A stretch of 33,473 nt of DNA from Helicobacteraceae bacterium (GCA_027061425.1 JALSUN010000113.1:1-33473); one strand, 5' to 3'. Shown: positions 22,393-29,875, counted from the first letter of the stretch. Notes: a model not told the origin generated them from the sequence alone. Program-made: numbers and translations.

Positions 22393-23310
22393 TTAAGTTG
22401 CGCTCAAAGCATCATTTTGATCTCTAATTCCATAGATATCTTCCCTTTGCAAGATAGTCTCTGCCCAGCTCTGTTGGGTAGTAACCTCTCCCATTTTCCC
22501 ATCTAGGTTAAGCACACCATCGTTCTTTGAGCATATTTGTTTGGCTTCATTGATCTCTTTTTGACTGACCTGATATACCTTATTTGTTAATGCAATTTGT
22601 TTAGGATGAATGATGGTCTTAGAAGTGAGACCATTTTGCAACTCGTAGGTGGCTTCTTTTAAAAATCCTTCTTTGTCAGAAAAGTCAGGATAGACAGGGG
22701 CACTGATCTCAAATCCATAAGGCTTAAAGGTACTAATGAAGTTGGCTATGACTTGTGATGGTACAAGCATGTCGTAGATGCTATCATGCTGTTTTAGAGA
22801 GAGTTGACGTAGCAGGTCTTGTGCTCCGAAGCGGATGCAGATGATCTGTTTTTGGTAAGGGATAAGGAGCTCTCGAAGTTGTTGGAGTTTCTGTATGTCG
22901 AAGAGCTCTTGGCCCTCTATACTTGGCATAATCTTCGGATGTTGAATTTTGGATGTTGGATTTTGAATGATGGTTAGATAATTTTTCGCATTTTCCAACC
23001 CGAATTTAGGGAGGACGAACCCATCTACTTTTTCTATGTTTTTCTGTGCTAAAAATGTTTTGAGCATTTGTGGGTTTTGAGGTCTGATAAATCGAAGCAG
23101 TTTTGTCTCTTGCAGGTTCTCTAAAACAGTGTCAAGACGTTCCAGCGCTTCTTCTAGGTTACTGCTTGCCAAGCCATCTTCGAAGTCGATGACGACGGAG
23201 CGCAGTTCGGGGTGTTTTTTGCCGGAGAGGATGGTTTGTAGGTTTTTGTGTGAGGCGGGGACGAAGAGGGTGCCGCCAAGTTCGAGTGTGTGGATCAAGG
23301 CTCTAGACAT
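22393..23310 (-). CDS. HpcH/HpaI aldolase / CitE-like lyase
   Basis: A 305-residue TIM-barrel C-C lyase-like protein. FVPASH (16-21), VIDFEDG (40-46), RFIRPQ (73-78), LPKFG (100-104) and IMPSIEG (127-133) match positions for CoA-ester/metal binding in CitE-type proteins, with HPKQI near the end. No citrate lyase alpha or gamma subunit is nearby, so it is not a classical citrate lyase. Substrate is unknown. Residues 115-126 (IQNPTSKIQHPK) come from a heptamer array. It overlaps the PIN toxin gene by 8 bases and leads toward wbpA. Confidence 0.8.
   Translation of the reverse strand: MSRALIHTLELGGTLFVPASHKNLQTILSGKKHPELRSVVIDFEDGLASSNLEEALERLDTVLENLQETKLLRFIRPQNPQMLKTFLAQKNIEKVDGFVLPKFGLENAKNYLTIIQNPTSKIQHPKIMPSIEGQELFDIQKLQQLRELLIPYQKQIICIRFGAQDLLRQLSLKQHDSIYDMLVPSQVIANFISTFKPYGFEISAPVYPDFSDKEGFLKEATYELQNGLTSKTIIHPKQIALTNKVYQVSQKEINEAKQICSKNDGVLNLDGKMGEVTTQQSWAETILQREDIYGIRDQNDALSAT
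22937..22971 (+). repeat. Heptamer array inside the CitE-like gene (5 units)
   Basis: Plus-strand units GGATGTT, GAATTTT, GGATGTT, GGATTTT, GAATGAT. On the coding strand they read ATTCAAA/ATCCAAC-like, related to the ATTCAAC family of 502-578. The coding strand stays open and gives IQNPTSKIQHPK, residues 115-126. Confidence 0.75.
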
Positions 23311-23731
23311 GGAGCTGTTTTATAAACTGGGTTGAACTCATGACAGGTATCTCATCACTGTAAAAGCCTTTGTCATTGGAGATGATAAGCTCACACCCCT
23401 CTTTTTGTGCCAAGATATACTGGATGGTGTCTTCGAAATCTTTGAAGTTTGGATTTTCTTGCATGAGTTGGCAAGTTTGAGCAATTTCACGATTGGAGAA
23501 GTCAATAACAGTCAAAGTCTTATTGGTATCTTCTATTTTGTTGAGTACATCCATCTTGTTCTTTTTAGCATATACATAATAGATCGTAGTGATGATGTCA
23601 CAACTTGTAAAAAGTTCTATTTTGTTTTCTAAAATATAGATATAGGTTTCTAAACTCTCTTTTGCACTTGGTCGCTCTGGATCAAACACATCCAAGATAA
23701 TGTTGGCATCAAAAAAGACCTTTTTATACAT
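23303..23731 (-). CDS. PIN-domain toxin
   Basis: A 142-residue PIN ribonuclease-like protein (VapC-type group). VFFDANIILD gives Asp8 and Asp14, FKDFEDTIQY gives Asp98/Asp101, and LIISNDKGF gives Asp120; these acidic residues form the metal site that cuts RNA. The frame is open upstream to 23785, but M at 23731 starts the PIN fold and overlaps the antitoxin stop by 8 bases, so that start is preferred. It differs clearly in sequence from the PIN domain fused to WbpE. Confidence 0.85.
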   Translation of the reverse strand: MYKKVFFDANIILDVFDPERPSAKESLETYIYILENKIELFTSCDIITTIYYVYAKKNKMDVLNKIEDTNKTLTVIDFSNREIAQTCQLMQENPNFKDFEDTIQYILAQKEGCELIISNDKGFYSDEIPVMSSTQFIKQLHV

Positions 23732-23957
23732 CCATTTCCGCTTTAATGGACTGTACACTTTTGCCCACAAAGAGGCCATTTGCACTGCCAGCGATTCTAT
23801 GTAGTGCTTCTAACTTTTCTTGAACTGAGATCTCTTGATACTTTTCTTCTATGAGATTACGTACAATTTCTGTTTGTGTGGTACCGTCGCGTTTTGCGAT
23901 CTCTTTAAGGTGCTCTGCAATCTCTTCGTCAAATACAAAATTTTTACGTATAGTCAT
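23724..23957 (-). CDS. Ribbon-helix-helix antitoxin
   Basis: A 77-residue protein. MTIRKNFVFDEEIAEHLKEIAKRDGTTQTEIVRNLIEEK, quoted in parts, gives the ribbon (TIRKNFVF) and two helices (EEIAEHLKEIAKRD; TQTEIVRNLIEEKY) of a CopG/Arc-type DNA binder. The C-terminal tail (AGSANGLFVGKSVQSIKAEMDV) would wrap the PIN toxin. AAAAGGAT lies before the ATG. It is the first gene of the minus-strand block, so its autoregulation could also affect the downstream glycan genes (inference). Confidence 0.85.
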   Translation of the reverse strand: MTIRKNFVFDEEIAEHLKEIAKRDGTTQTEIVRNLIEEKYQEISVQEKLEALHRIAGSANGLFVGKSVQSIKAEMDV

Positions 23958-23992
23958 GAGTAATCCTTTTTATGTATTATAGCGTATGTATT

Positions 23993-24020
23993 GGTCTTTA
24001 GTTTTTAGTCTCTGGTTTTT
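23993..24020 (+). repeat. Heptamer array upstream of the minus-strand block
   Basis: GGTCTTT, AGTTTTT, AGTCTCT, GGTTTTT in tandem, then a decaying GGATTAT. It lies between the antitoxin start (23957) and the divergent methyltransferase gene, and is the outermost array of the dense cluster. Confidence 0.85.
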
Positions 24021-24053
24021 GGATTATTGTGATTAATTTGAAGTGTGCTTTAC

Positions 24054-24059
24054 TATAAT
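24054..24059 (+). promoter_or_regulatory. -10 box of a possibly leaderless gene
   Basis: TATAAT ends 7 bases before the ATG at 24066, so transcription would start on or next to that ATG. No Shine-Dalgarno sequence is visible. The region upstream (gattaatttgaagtgtgctt) is T-rich, as in Campylobacterota promoters lacking a -35. Confidence 0.5.
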
Positions 24060-24065
24060 ATGGCT

Positions 24066-24647
24066 ATGAGTCGCATAGATAATAGTAAATATTATGATGA
24101 GGTTGTTGCCCGTCATGGTGATAGTGCACAAGGTGTCCACTGGAATTCACAACAAACACAGTATAGACGTTTCGAGGTGCTGTTGGAGTTTTTGGAGTTG
24201 GACGAGGGTGTCTCTTTGGTAGATGTCGGCTGTGGGTTTGGTGCTTTATATGGCTATTTAAATGAGAAAAAGATGCCTTTTAAAGAGTATCTTGGGTTTG
24301 AAATCATGCCGTCTATGGTCGACGTGGCCAAAGCAAAAGGCATTAATGTTTGTGAGGGTGATGTTTTGACTATGCCCTTACCCAAAGCAGATTATTACCT
24401 CTGTAGTGGGGCGATGAACATCTTGACTAGAGATGAAACAAGACTGTTTATAAAGCGTTGTTTGGAGGCTTCAGAAAGAGGCTTTGTCTTTAATTTGCTA
24501 GAGGGTACGGACGAATCAATGGTTTATAACTATTACAGAGTAGAGGAGATAGAACTGCTTGCTGATGAACTGGGTGTAAAGTGCCAGACAAAGAGCGGCT
24601 ATATTGAGCGGGACTTTACAGTTTTTCTTGAAAAGAATAAAGTGTAA
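24066..24647 (+). CDS. Class I SAM-dependent methyltransferase
   Basis: About 193 residues from ATG 24066 (MSRIDNSKYYDEVV). Motif I is SLVDVGCGFGALYGYL, the acidic residue is in LGFEIMP, and YLCSGAMNIL is the post-I strand. The frame is open to a GTG at 24045, but that start would place the TATAAT box inside the gene, so it was rejected; 24060 is also possible. Substrate is unknown. It is divergent from the antitoxin and precedes asnB by about 100 bases. Confidence 0.8.
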   Translation: MSRIDNSKYYDEVVARHGDSAQGVHWNSQQTQYRRFEVLLEFLELDEGVSLVDVGCGFGALYGYLNEKKMPFKEYLGFEIMPSMVDVAKAKGINVCEGDVLTMPLPKADYYLCSGAMNILTRDETRLFIKRCLEASERGFVFNLLEGTDESMVYNYYRVEEIELLADELGVKCQTKSGYIERDFTVFLEKNKV

Positions 24648-24688
24648 AGTGGACATGGAAAATTGGGATAATATGACAGCGATAAAGC

Positions 24689-24700
24689 GAAGTGCACTTC
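24689..24700. repeat. 12-bp perfect palindrome upstream of asnB
   Basis: GAAGTGCACTTC is its own reverse complement. It lies between the methyltransferase stop and the ATTCAAC array, 50 bases before asnB. It could be a dimeric-regulator site or chance. Confidence 0.3.
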
Positions 24701-24704
24701 ATTT

Positions 24705-24731
24705 AACATTCAACATTCAACATTCAACATT
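24705..24731 (+). repeat. ATTCAAC heptamer array upstream of asnB
   Basis: AAC followed by three perfect ATTCAAC units and a final ATT (almost four copies). The unit and phase equal the 11-copy array at 502-578, 24 kb away. It sits 6 bases before the asnB ribosome site, so copy-number change would alter the spacing between any upstream promoter and asnB. Confidence 0.92.
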
Positions 24732-24749
24732 GTTCCAAAGGAACCCCTA

Positions 24750-26558
24750 GTGTGTGCCGTCTTTGGAATTTTAGGAGATTATAACCCTAATCAAGCCCGT
24801 CAAGCACTCTCTACCATGGCCCATCGTGGCCCTGATTACTGTGGAATTGTAGAACAGAAGCGTCTCTTTTTTGCACATAACCGCTTGAGTATTATTGCCT
24901 TAGATCAAAAAGCACATCAGCCTATGCGCCATGGTGATGTTTTACTGAGTTTTAATGGTGAGATCTACAATCATAACGTGTTACGACAAGAACTCTCTAA
25001 CGTGTTTGCTTTCACAAGTGATTCAGACACGGAAGTGTTGTTGGCTGCATATAAAAAATGGGGATTGAACTTTGTTGATCATCTGGTAGGGATGTTTGCT
25101 ATTGCCTTGCTTGATGGTACTGACCTCTATCTTATACGTGATCGTCTGGGTAAAAAGCCACTTTATTACTTGCAAAATAGAGAGCAGTTTATATTTGCTT
25201 CAGAGATCAAAGGACTGACGCCATTTTTAACAAAAAAGAGTCTGAACAAAGATGCGCTGAGTAGCTATCTTGGCTTTTTATCACCCACGCCACCACACAC
25301 TTTTTTTAAAGGGATTAAAAAGTTAGGTGCTGGAGAAATTTTGCATTTTAAAGATGAAAAAATAGAAGTCAAATCTTATTATTCACTGCTTGACACACCT
25401 TCATCGCGTATTACAGATAAAACTATAGCTACTGAAAAGATCGAACATGATTTAGTTGAGAGTATTCAGCTACGCCTAAATGCTGATGTTCCTATGGCTT
25501 CTCTACTTTCAGGGGGCATAGACAGTGCTTTGATCGCAGCGATAGCAAAAGAGCAGGGGACGTCTCTTGAGACCTTTACTTTAGGTTATACTGAGTACCA
25601 AAACTATGATGAACGTGCCAATGCCAAGTTTACCGCTGATGCCTTGGGTATTAAAAACAGGGCTGTAGAAATTTCTCAAGATGACTTTATAGGGGCGAGT
25701 GAAAAGGTTTTTGATGCGATGGACGAACCACTCAACGATCCTGCGGCCATTCCGTTATATCTTTTGTTTGAGGGTATTAAAAAAGAGGGCTATAAAGTGG
25801 TGTTGAGTGGAGAGGGAAGTGATGAGCTTTTTTTAGGGTATCGTCAATACTTTGAGTATTTGGACATTGAAAAAGCAGTCACTCTGCAACACAAAAATTG
25901 GCTCAAAAAGTACTTTCGTTCCAACTTCTCTATGAACCGTGAGTGGGAGTGGTACAAACGTGTATTTGATGAACAACTACTTTTCAGGACATCAGGTGAG
26001 AAGTTTACAGATCTACAAAAAAACAGTATATTGCGTCAAAATATTAAAGATGGGGATGGACTGCGATTTTTAGAACCTTATCGTAAGCAGTTTGAGATGA
26101 GCAGTCACACAGACCCCAGTGTCTGGTACAGTTATATTGATCTGCAGCTTTTTCAAGCAGAGCATTTCCTTACCAAACTTGACCGGGTCTCAATGGCACA
26201 TTCTATAGAGTCTCGTACCCCCTTTTTGGATCATCATTTAGCAGAGACGGTGTTTAGCATCGATCCAAAACTGCGATATGAAAAAGGTGTTACCAAAGAT
26301 CTTTTAAAGCAGGTGGCTTCCAAGTACTTGCCACAAGAGGTGATTGCTCGTAAGAAAAAAGGTTTTTCGAACCCCTATATGGAGTGGCTGGTTGCTTCTG
26401 GGAATATAGATCTTATAGAAAAGGTAAACAGAGAGACAGGACTTTTCAATACGAAAATTTTACAAGAGTACATCACCATGGGAAAACGTGGACGTTTTAA
26501 ACAACATGTTTGGGGGCTTTATGTTCTCTCCTACTGGATTAATCAGCATCTTTTATAA
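24750..26558 (+). CDS. asnB: Asparagine synthase (glutamine-hydrolysing)
   Basis: A 602-residue enzyme making Asn from Asp, ATP and glutamine. The GTG start is supported by AAAGGA 7 bases before it and by the essential Cys2, which becomes the N-terminal nucleophile of the class II glutaminase domain (MCAVFGILGD; RGPD, NGEIYN, FASEIK follow). The C-terminal synthetase domain has the PP-loop SGGIDS (254-259) and LSGEGSDELFLGY. Paralogues of this type often sit in polysaccharide or glycan loci, where they may amidate sugar uronates or peptides; here an amidation of the WbpABDE-derived uronic acid is conceivable but unproven. Confidence 0.93.
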   Translation: MCAVFGILGDYNPNQARQALSTMAHRGPDYCGIVEQKRLFFAHNRLSIIALDQKAHQPMRHGDVLLSFNGEIYNHNVLRQELSNVFAFTSDSDTEVLLAAYKKWGLNFVDHLVGMFAIALLDGTDLYLIRDRLGKKPLYYLQNREQFIFASEIKGLTPFLTKKSLNKDALSSYLGFLSPTPPHTFFKGIKKLGAGEILHFKDEKIEVKSYYSLLDTPSSRITDKTIATEKIEHDLVESIQLRLNADVPMASLLSGGIDSALIAAIAKEQGTSLETFTLGYTEYQNYDERANAKFTADALGIKNRAVEISQDDFIGASEKVFDAMDEPLNDPAAIPLYLLFEGIKKEGYKVVLSGEGSDELFLGYRQYFEYLDIEKAVTLQHKNWLKKYFRSNFSMNREWEWYKRVFDEQLLFRTSGEKFTDLQKNSILRQNIKDGDGLRFLEPYRKQFEMSSHTDPSVWYSYIDLQLFQAEHFLTKLDRVSMAHSIESRTPFLDHHLAETVFSIDPKLRYEKGVTKDLLKQVASKYLPQEVIARKKKGFSNPYMEWLVASGNIDLIEKVNRETGLFNTKILQEYITMGKRGRFKQHVWGLYVLSYWINQHLL

Positions 26559-26565
26559 AAATCCG

Positions 26566-26571
26566 TATAAT
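26566..26571 (+). promoter_or_regulatory. -10 box close to the histidine kinase start
   Basis: TATAAT ends 4-7 bases before the two candidate ATGs (26576 and 26579), with no ribosome site between. It may drive a leaderless mRNA for the kinase-regulator pair, independent of asnB, which ends at 26558. Confidence 0.45.
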
Positions 26572-26575
26572 CATC

Positions 26576-28408
26576 ATGATGAAAATATTACTTAAACTCT
26601 TTTTTCTCTCCATTTTGATGCTCTCTTGTGCAGAGGCAGTAGCTATTGATGTGACAAAAGTACCACTTTCTCTTTTAGAACGCAGCAGCGTCTATTATGA
26701 TCAAGAGACTCTCTCTTTTGAAGAGATCAAACATAAACCCTTTATGGCCATGCATCAAAGTTATATTAACCGATCGTTTGATGCCAAGACAACAGTCTGG
26801 GTGCAATTGGATTTTACAAACAGCAGTGAAGAAGAGGTCGATCGTGTGTTAGAGATAGACAACCCACGACTTGAGTACATTACGATGTATGATGGTAAAA
26901 GAGTAGAAACACGAGGTCTTTTAGCGGTAGATAAACTAGAAGGGCATATTTATCCTGCTTACTCGCTACACTTTCAGCCACATGAACAGCGTGTCATATG
27001 GTTGAAAGTCAAAAACAGTACAACAGCCTTACAGTTTGAATTAATGTTAAAGTCTCCACGTGAGTACCATCAAGATGACCATATCCGCCAAAACAGTATT
27101 GTTTTTTTTCTTGGCATGATCAGTGCTTTCTTACTTTTATCCGTGGTGCTTTACTTTTATCTTAAAGACAATAGCTACCTTTTTTACGCATTTTACCTGT
27201 TGACCTTACTTTTCCAGCAGATGACCTATGTGGGACTGTTACCCTTGTTGGTACCGCAGTGGTTTACAGATATAGATAATGTCATCGCAGTACCTAAAGT
27301 CAGTATTATGATCATAGCTGCAGCGTGGTATGCCATGCATTTTTTAAAAACTGAGAGATACCCCAAAATCCATCGTGCATATCTGTGTATTATAGTAATC
27401 CTGTTTATATTAATGCCGATCATCGGAACGCCTTATTTCTATGTTCCTGAAATACCTGTACTTATCGGGTTCTTCTTTATCCTTTTTAATACATTTACCG
27501 GTATCTACAGCTATAAAAAAGGGTACAAGCCGGCACGTTTTTTTATAGCTGGTTGGTTGGTTCTCGTTGTTGCGTACCTTGTGATGATTGCAGATACTCT
27601 GGGAATAATCAATGGAATTCATAAGGTTCCAGGCCTTCTGTTATGGGCGACTACATTAGAATCAATGTTACTGTTGTTAGCTTTTATAGACCATTTTAGT
27701 ATCTTACAGAGAGAAAAAGAGAGACTCCATGATGATTTTGTTCTAGAGTATAACTTACGACAAAACATTATTGAAAATGAGGTGCGAGAGAAGACTTCTG
27801 CTCTCTTTAACATGGCAGAACAAAAAGAGCTTCTTTTTAAAGAGCTACACCACAGAGTTAAAAATAACTTACAGCTTATTTTATCACTGTTGCGGCTTCA
27901 AGCAGACAAACGTGAGTGTGGAGAAGGAAATGATATTTTACATCAGCTAGAGGGTCGTGTGCTTGCTATAGCAAGAACGCATCAGCTTCTAAGTTATACC
28001 AGCGATACCGTTGAGATTATTGATATGCAGGAGTATGTAGAAGATTATATAGAAGAGATAGAGAACACGCTAGACGATAAAGAAATCGTGTTTCATTGTA
28101 ATATAGAGGCAAAATTACCACTGAAAGAGGCTACCTATGTTGGCTTGGTGATTAATGAACTGGTAACAAATGCTATAAAGTATGCTTTTGATGAGCAGGG
28201 CGGTAACATCTACATCAACCTCAAAAAAGTGGATGGTAAGTTTCAGTTTGAGATTTCAGATGATGGACGTGGGTATAATAGTAATGAAGTTTCAGACATA
28301 AGCTTGGGGCTTACTCTAGTCAAGAGTTTGATCGAAGAACAACTTGAAGGTACCATAGCTTATAAAAAAAGTAAAGGTACTCAATACGTAATGAGGTTTG
28401 GATTATGA
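26576..28408 (+). CDS. 7TMR-DISM sensor histidine kinase (HisKA_2 type)
   Basis: A 610-residue sensor. Signal sequence (about 1-22), periplasmic 7TMR-DISMED2 domain (about 30-160, with VWVQLDFTNSS and RVIWLKVKNST), seven membrane helices (about 172-375), a short coiled coil (375-415), then the kinase. The H-box is ELHHRVKNNLQ (likely phospho-His426), the N-box NELVTNAIKYAF (527-538) and the G-box SDDGRGYN (561-568). HisKA_2 kinases are common in epsilonproteobacteria. The periplasmic domain often senses carbohydrates or related ligands, but the ligand here is unknown. The stop overlaps the regulator gene by ATGA. Confidence 0.92.
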   Translation: MMKILLKLFFLSILMLSCAEAVAIDVTKVPLSLLERSSVYYDQETLSFEEIKHKPFMAMHQSYINRSFDAKTTVWVQLDFTNSSEEEVDRVLEIDNPRLEYITMYDGKRVETRGLLAVDKLEGHIYPAYSLHFQPHEQRVIWLKVKNSTTALQFELMLKSPREYHQDDHIRQNSIVFFLGMISAFLLLSVVLYFYLKDNSYLFYAFYLLTLLFQQMTYVGLLPLLVPQWFTDIDNVIAVPKVSIMIIAAAWYAMHFLKTERYPKIHRAYLCIIVILFILMPIIGTPYFYVPEIPVLIGFFFILFNTFTGIYSYKKGYKPARFFIAGWLVLVVAYLVMIADTLGIINGIHKVPGLLLWATTLESMLLLLAFIDHFSILQREKERLHDDFVLEYNLRQNIIENEVREKTSALFNMAEQKELLFKELHHRVKNNLQLILSLLRLQADKRECGEGNDILHQLEGRVLAIARTHQLLSYTSDTVEIIDMQEYVEDYIEEIENTLDDKEIVFHCNIEAKLPLKEATYVGLVINELVTNAIKYAFDEQGGNIYINLKKVDGKFQFEISDDGRGYNSNEVSDISLGLTLVKSLIEEQLEGTIAYKKSKGTQYVMRFGL

Positions 28409-29082
28409 GTCAAAAGGTATTAATAGTAGAAGATGAAAGTATTGTTGCTATGGAGATAGCATCATATGTTAAAAACTTAGGTTATGAGGTTATAGACACT
28501 GTGTCAAATGCAGAAGATGCAGTACAAACTGCTTTAGAGCAGACTCCTGATGTCATTTTGATGGATGTACGGCTAAAAGGTGAAGAGGACGGGATCAGTG
28601 CAGCAAAACGCATTACTGAACATCAAAAGATTGCTATTATATACATCACTGCTTTTAGTGATGATGAGAGTATTGAACGGGCGATTGAGACAAACCCTGC
28701 AGCTTACCTTACCAAGCCTTTTAACCGTAAAGAGTTGGCTGCGGCTCTTAAAATAGCGATGAAACGTACTATACTTCAAGGTAATTATGAACGGGTAGGA
28801 GCCATTAAAATAAGTGATGAATTTAGTTTTGACCCAGTAGAGAAGCAACTTATATGTTGTGGCGAATTTGTCCATTTAACTAAAAAAGAGAAAGAGTTGT
28901 TAGAAGTTCTGTTGGATGCAAAAAAGCAGATAGTAGATATGTATATGATAGAACTTAGAGTATGGCCGGACAAGGTTCCTAATGAAAACACAAGACGGGG
29001 TCTCATCGCCAGACTTCGTGCTAAATTAAAACATCAATTTGTTGAGACTGTTCCAGGGCAAGGGTATAGGCTAAATTACTAG
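28405..29082 (+). CDS. OmpR/PhoB-type response regulator
   Basis: A 225-residue regulator, partner of the kinase upstream by overlap. Receiver domain 1-120: acidic Glu9/Asp10, phospho-acceptor Asp54 (LMDVRL), Thr82 (YITAFS), Lys104 (YLTKPF). The C-terminal domain (about 130-225) is winged helix: HLTKKEKELLEVLL, RRGLIARLRAKL and the wing ending VPGQGYRLNY. Such proteins bind tandem direct repeats spaced one helix turn apart; exactly that pattern appears 20 bases after its stop. Confidence 0.93.
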   Translation: MSQKVLIVEDESIVAMEIASYVKNLGYEVIDTVSNAEDAVQTALEQTPDVILMDVRLKGEEDGISAAKRITEHQKIAIIYITAFSDDESIERAIETNPAAYLTKPFNRKELAAALKIAMKRTILQGNYERVGAIKISDEFSFDPVEKQLICCGEFVHLTKKEKELLEVLLDAKKQIVDMYMIELRVWPDKVPNENTRRGLIARLRAKLKHQFVETVPGQGYRLNY

Positions 29083-29101
29083 AAAATGTCATAAATATCA
29101 C

Positions 29102-29123
29102 TTTTGAAACGTTTTTGAAACGT
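29102..29123 (+). promoter_or_regulatory. Tandem 11-bp direct repeat, candidate response-regulator operator
   Basis: Two head-to-tail copies of TTTTGAAACGT (29102-29112, 29113-29123). The 11-bp period matches PhoB/OmpR-type boxes, which take the place of the -35 element. They end 8 bases before a -10 box (TATACT, 29132-29137) that would serve the lipoprotein gene. Confidence 0.6.
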
Positions 29124-29131
29124 TAATCATA

Positions 29132-29137
29132 TATACT
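29132..29137 (+). promoter_or_regulatory. Candidate -10 box for the lipoprotein gene
   Basis: TATACT following the tandem repeats; no separate -35 is seen, which fits an activator-dependent promoter. Transcription would start near 29144, leaving a 5' leader of about 38 bases. Confidence 0.5.
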
Positions 29138-29146
29138 AGTTTTTAG

Positions 29147-29162
29147 AAGAGAAATTTCTCTT
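29147..29162. promoter_or_regulatory. 16-bp perfect palindrome in the lipoprotein leader
   Basis: AAGAGAAATTTCTCTT is perfectly self-complementary and lies just after the expected transcription start, before AAGGA (29171-29175). It has no loop, so a dimeric repressor site is more likely than an RNA hairpin. Confidence 0.4.
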
Positions 29163-29181
29163 AAAATGAAAAGGATTTAAA

Positions 29182-29763
29182 ATGAATTATCTTGTAAAAC
29201 AGGTCGTTTTAGGTAGTGTTATCGGTTTGATGAGTATGGGTCTAAGTGGTTGTGGTGGTGCAGGTGTGACGCCAGAACACCAAGCGCAAGTTGACCAACA
29301 TGCACAGATGTACACACAGGTCGGAATGTTTGTACAAGGAACCAAGGTAGATACTTTAAATTTTACCTTGGGGTTCCCTGTACCTGTTAACAGTATCGTG
29401 TTTTATGAAGATATTAATTCTAAACAGTTGGCGTTTACAGTTGACGACAAACGTTTTTATATAAGAAACAACCCAAGATACTCTAAAACAACGATGGATC
29501 AGATGATGGATCGTTATTTTGGAACTCAAAAAGTGGATCTCTCTAAGTTCACTGACGCTGAGAAAAAAGCTATTGCATCTAACAAGGTTGAGGTAGGGAT
29601 GAGTAAAGAAGCAGTTATATTAGCTATAGGTTACCCTCCAGCACACACAACACCATCACTACAACAAGATGAGTGGAAGTATTGGAAGTTCCAACATGGT
29701 TATGCCCAAGACACCATCATCTATCACTTTAAAGACAACAAAGTCTCTGAAATCCAAGACTAA
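29182..29763 (+). CDS. Lipoprotein with BamE/SmpA-like C-terminal domain
   Basis: A 193-residue protein with a lipoprotein signal (GLMSMGLSGCGG, lipid on Cys24). The C-terminal part (NKVEVGMSKEAVILAIGYPP...TIIYHFKDNKVSEIQD) follows the SmpA/OmlA/BamE pattern of a helix-rich 'GMs...V...lG.P' turn and two closing strands. The middle region (FTLGFPVPVNSIVFYED...) is not recognised. It would be membrane-anchored in the periplasm. Its promoter region suggests control by the neighbouring two-component system. Confidence 0.82.
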   Translation: MNYLVKQVVLGSVIGLMSMGLSGCGGAGVTPEHQAQVDQHAQMYTQVGMFVQGTKVDTLNFTLGFPVPVNSIVFYEDINSKQLAFTVDDKRFYIRNNPRYSKTTMDQMMDRYFGTQKVDLSKFTDAEKKAIASNKVEVGMSKEAVILAIGYPPAHTTPSLQQDEWKYWKFQHGYAQDTIIYHFKDNKVSEIQD

Positions 29764-29778
29764 TATAACGTACACTTT

Positions 29779-29807
29779 AAGAGGTGCCTTTTCACACGAC
29801 ACCTCTT
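29779..29807 (+). terminator. Candidate terminator after the lipoprotein gene
   Basis: AAGAGGTG (29779-29786) pairs with CACCTCTT (29800-29807) around a 13-base loop. Only CTT follows, so termination would be weak or factor-assisted. Confidence 0.4.
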
Positions 29808-29875
29808 CTTGAAACTTCAAGCATTCTCACAAACAAACTTTCTCTCTAAATTTCAATAAACTCTTTATGCATCTC

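Noticed and set aside
23732..23785. Longer start for the PIN toxin at 23785
   Set aside because: Adds 18 residues without PIN character inside the antitoxin coding region; 23731 gives the standard short overlap.
24045..24065. GTG start at 24045 for the methyltransferase
   Set aside because: It would put the TATAAT promoter box inside the gene, and no ribosome site precedes it.
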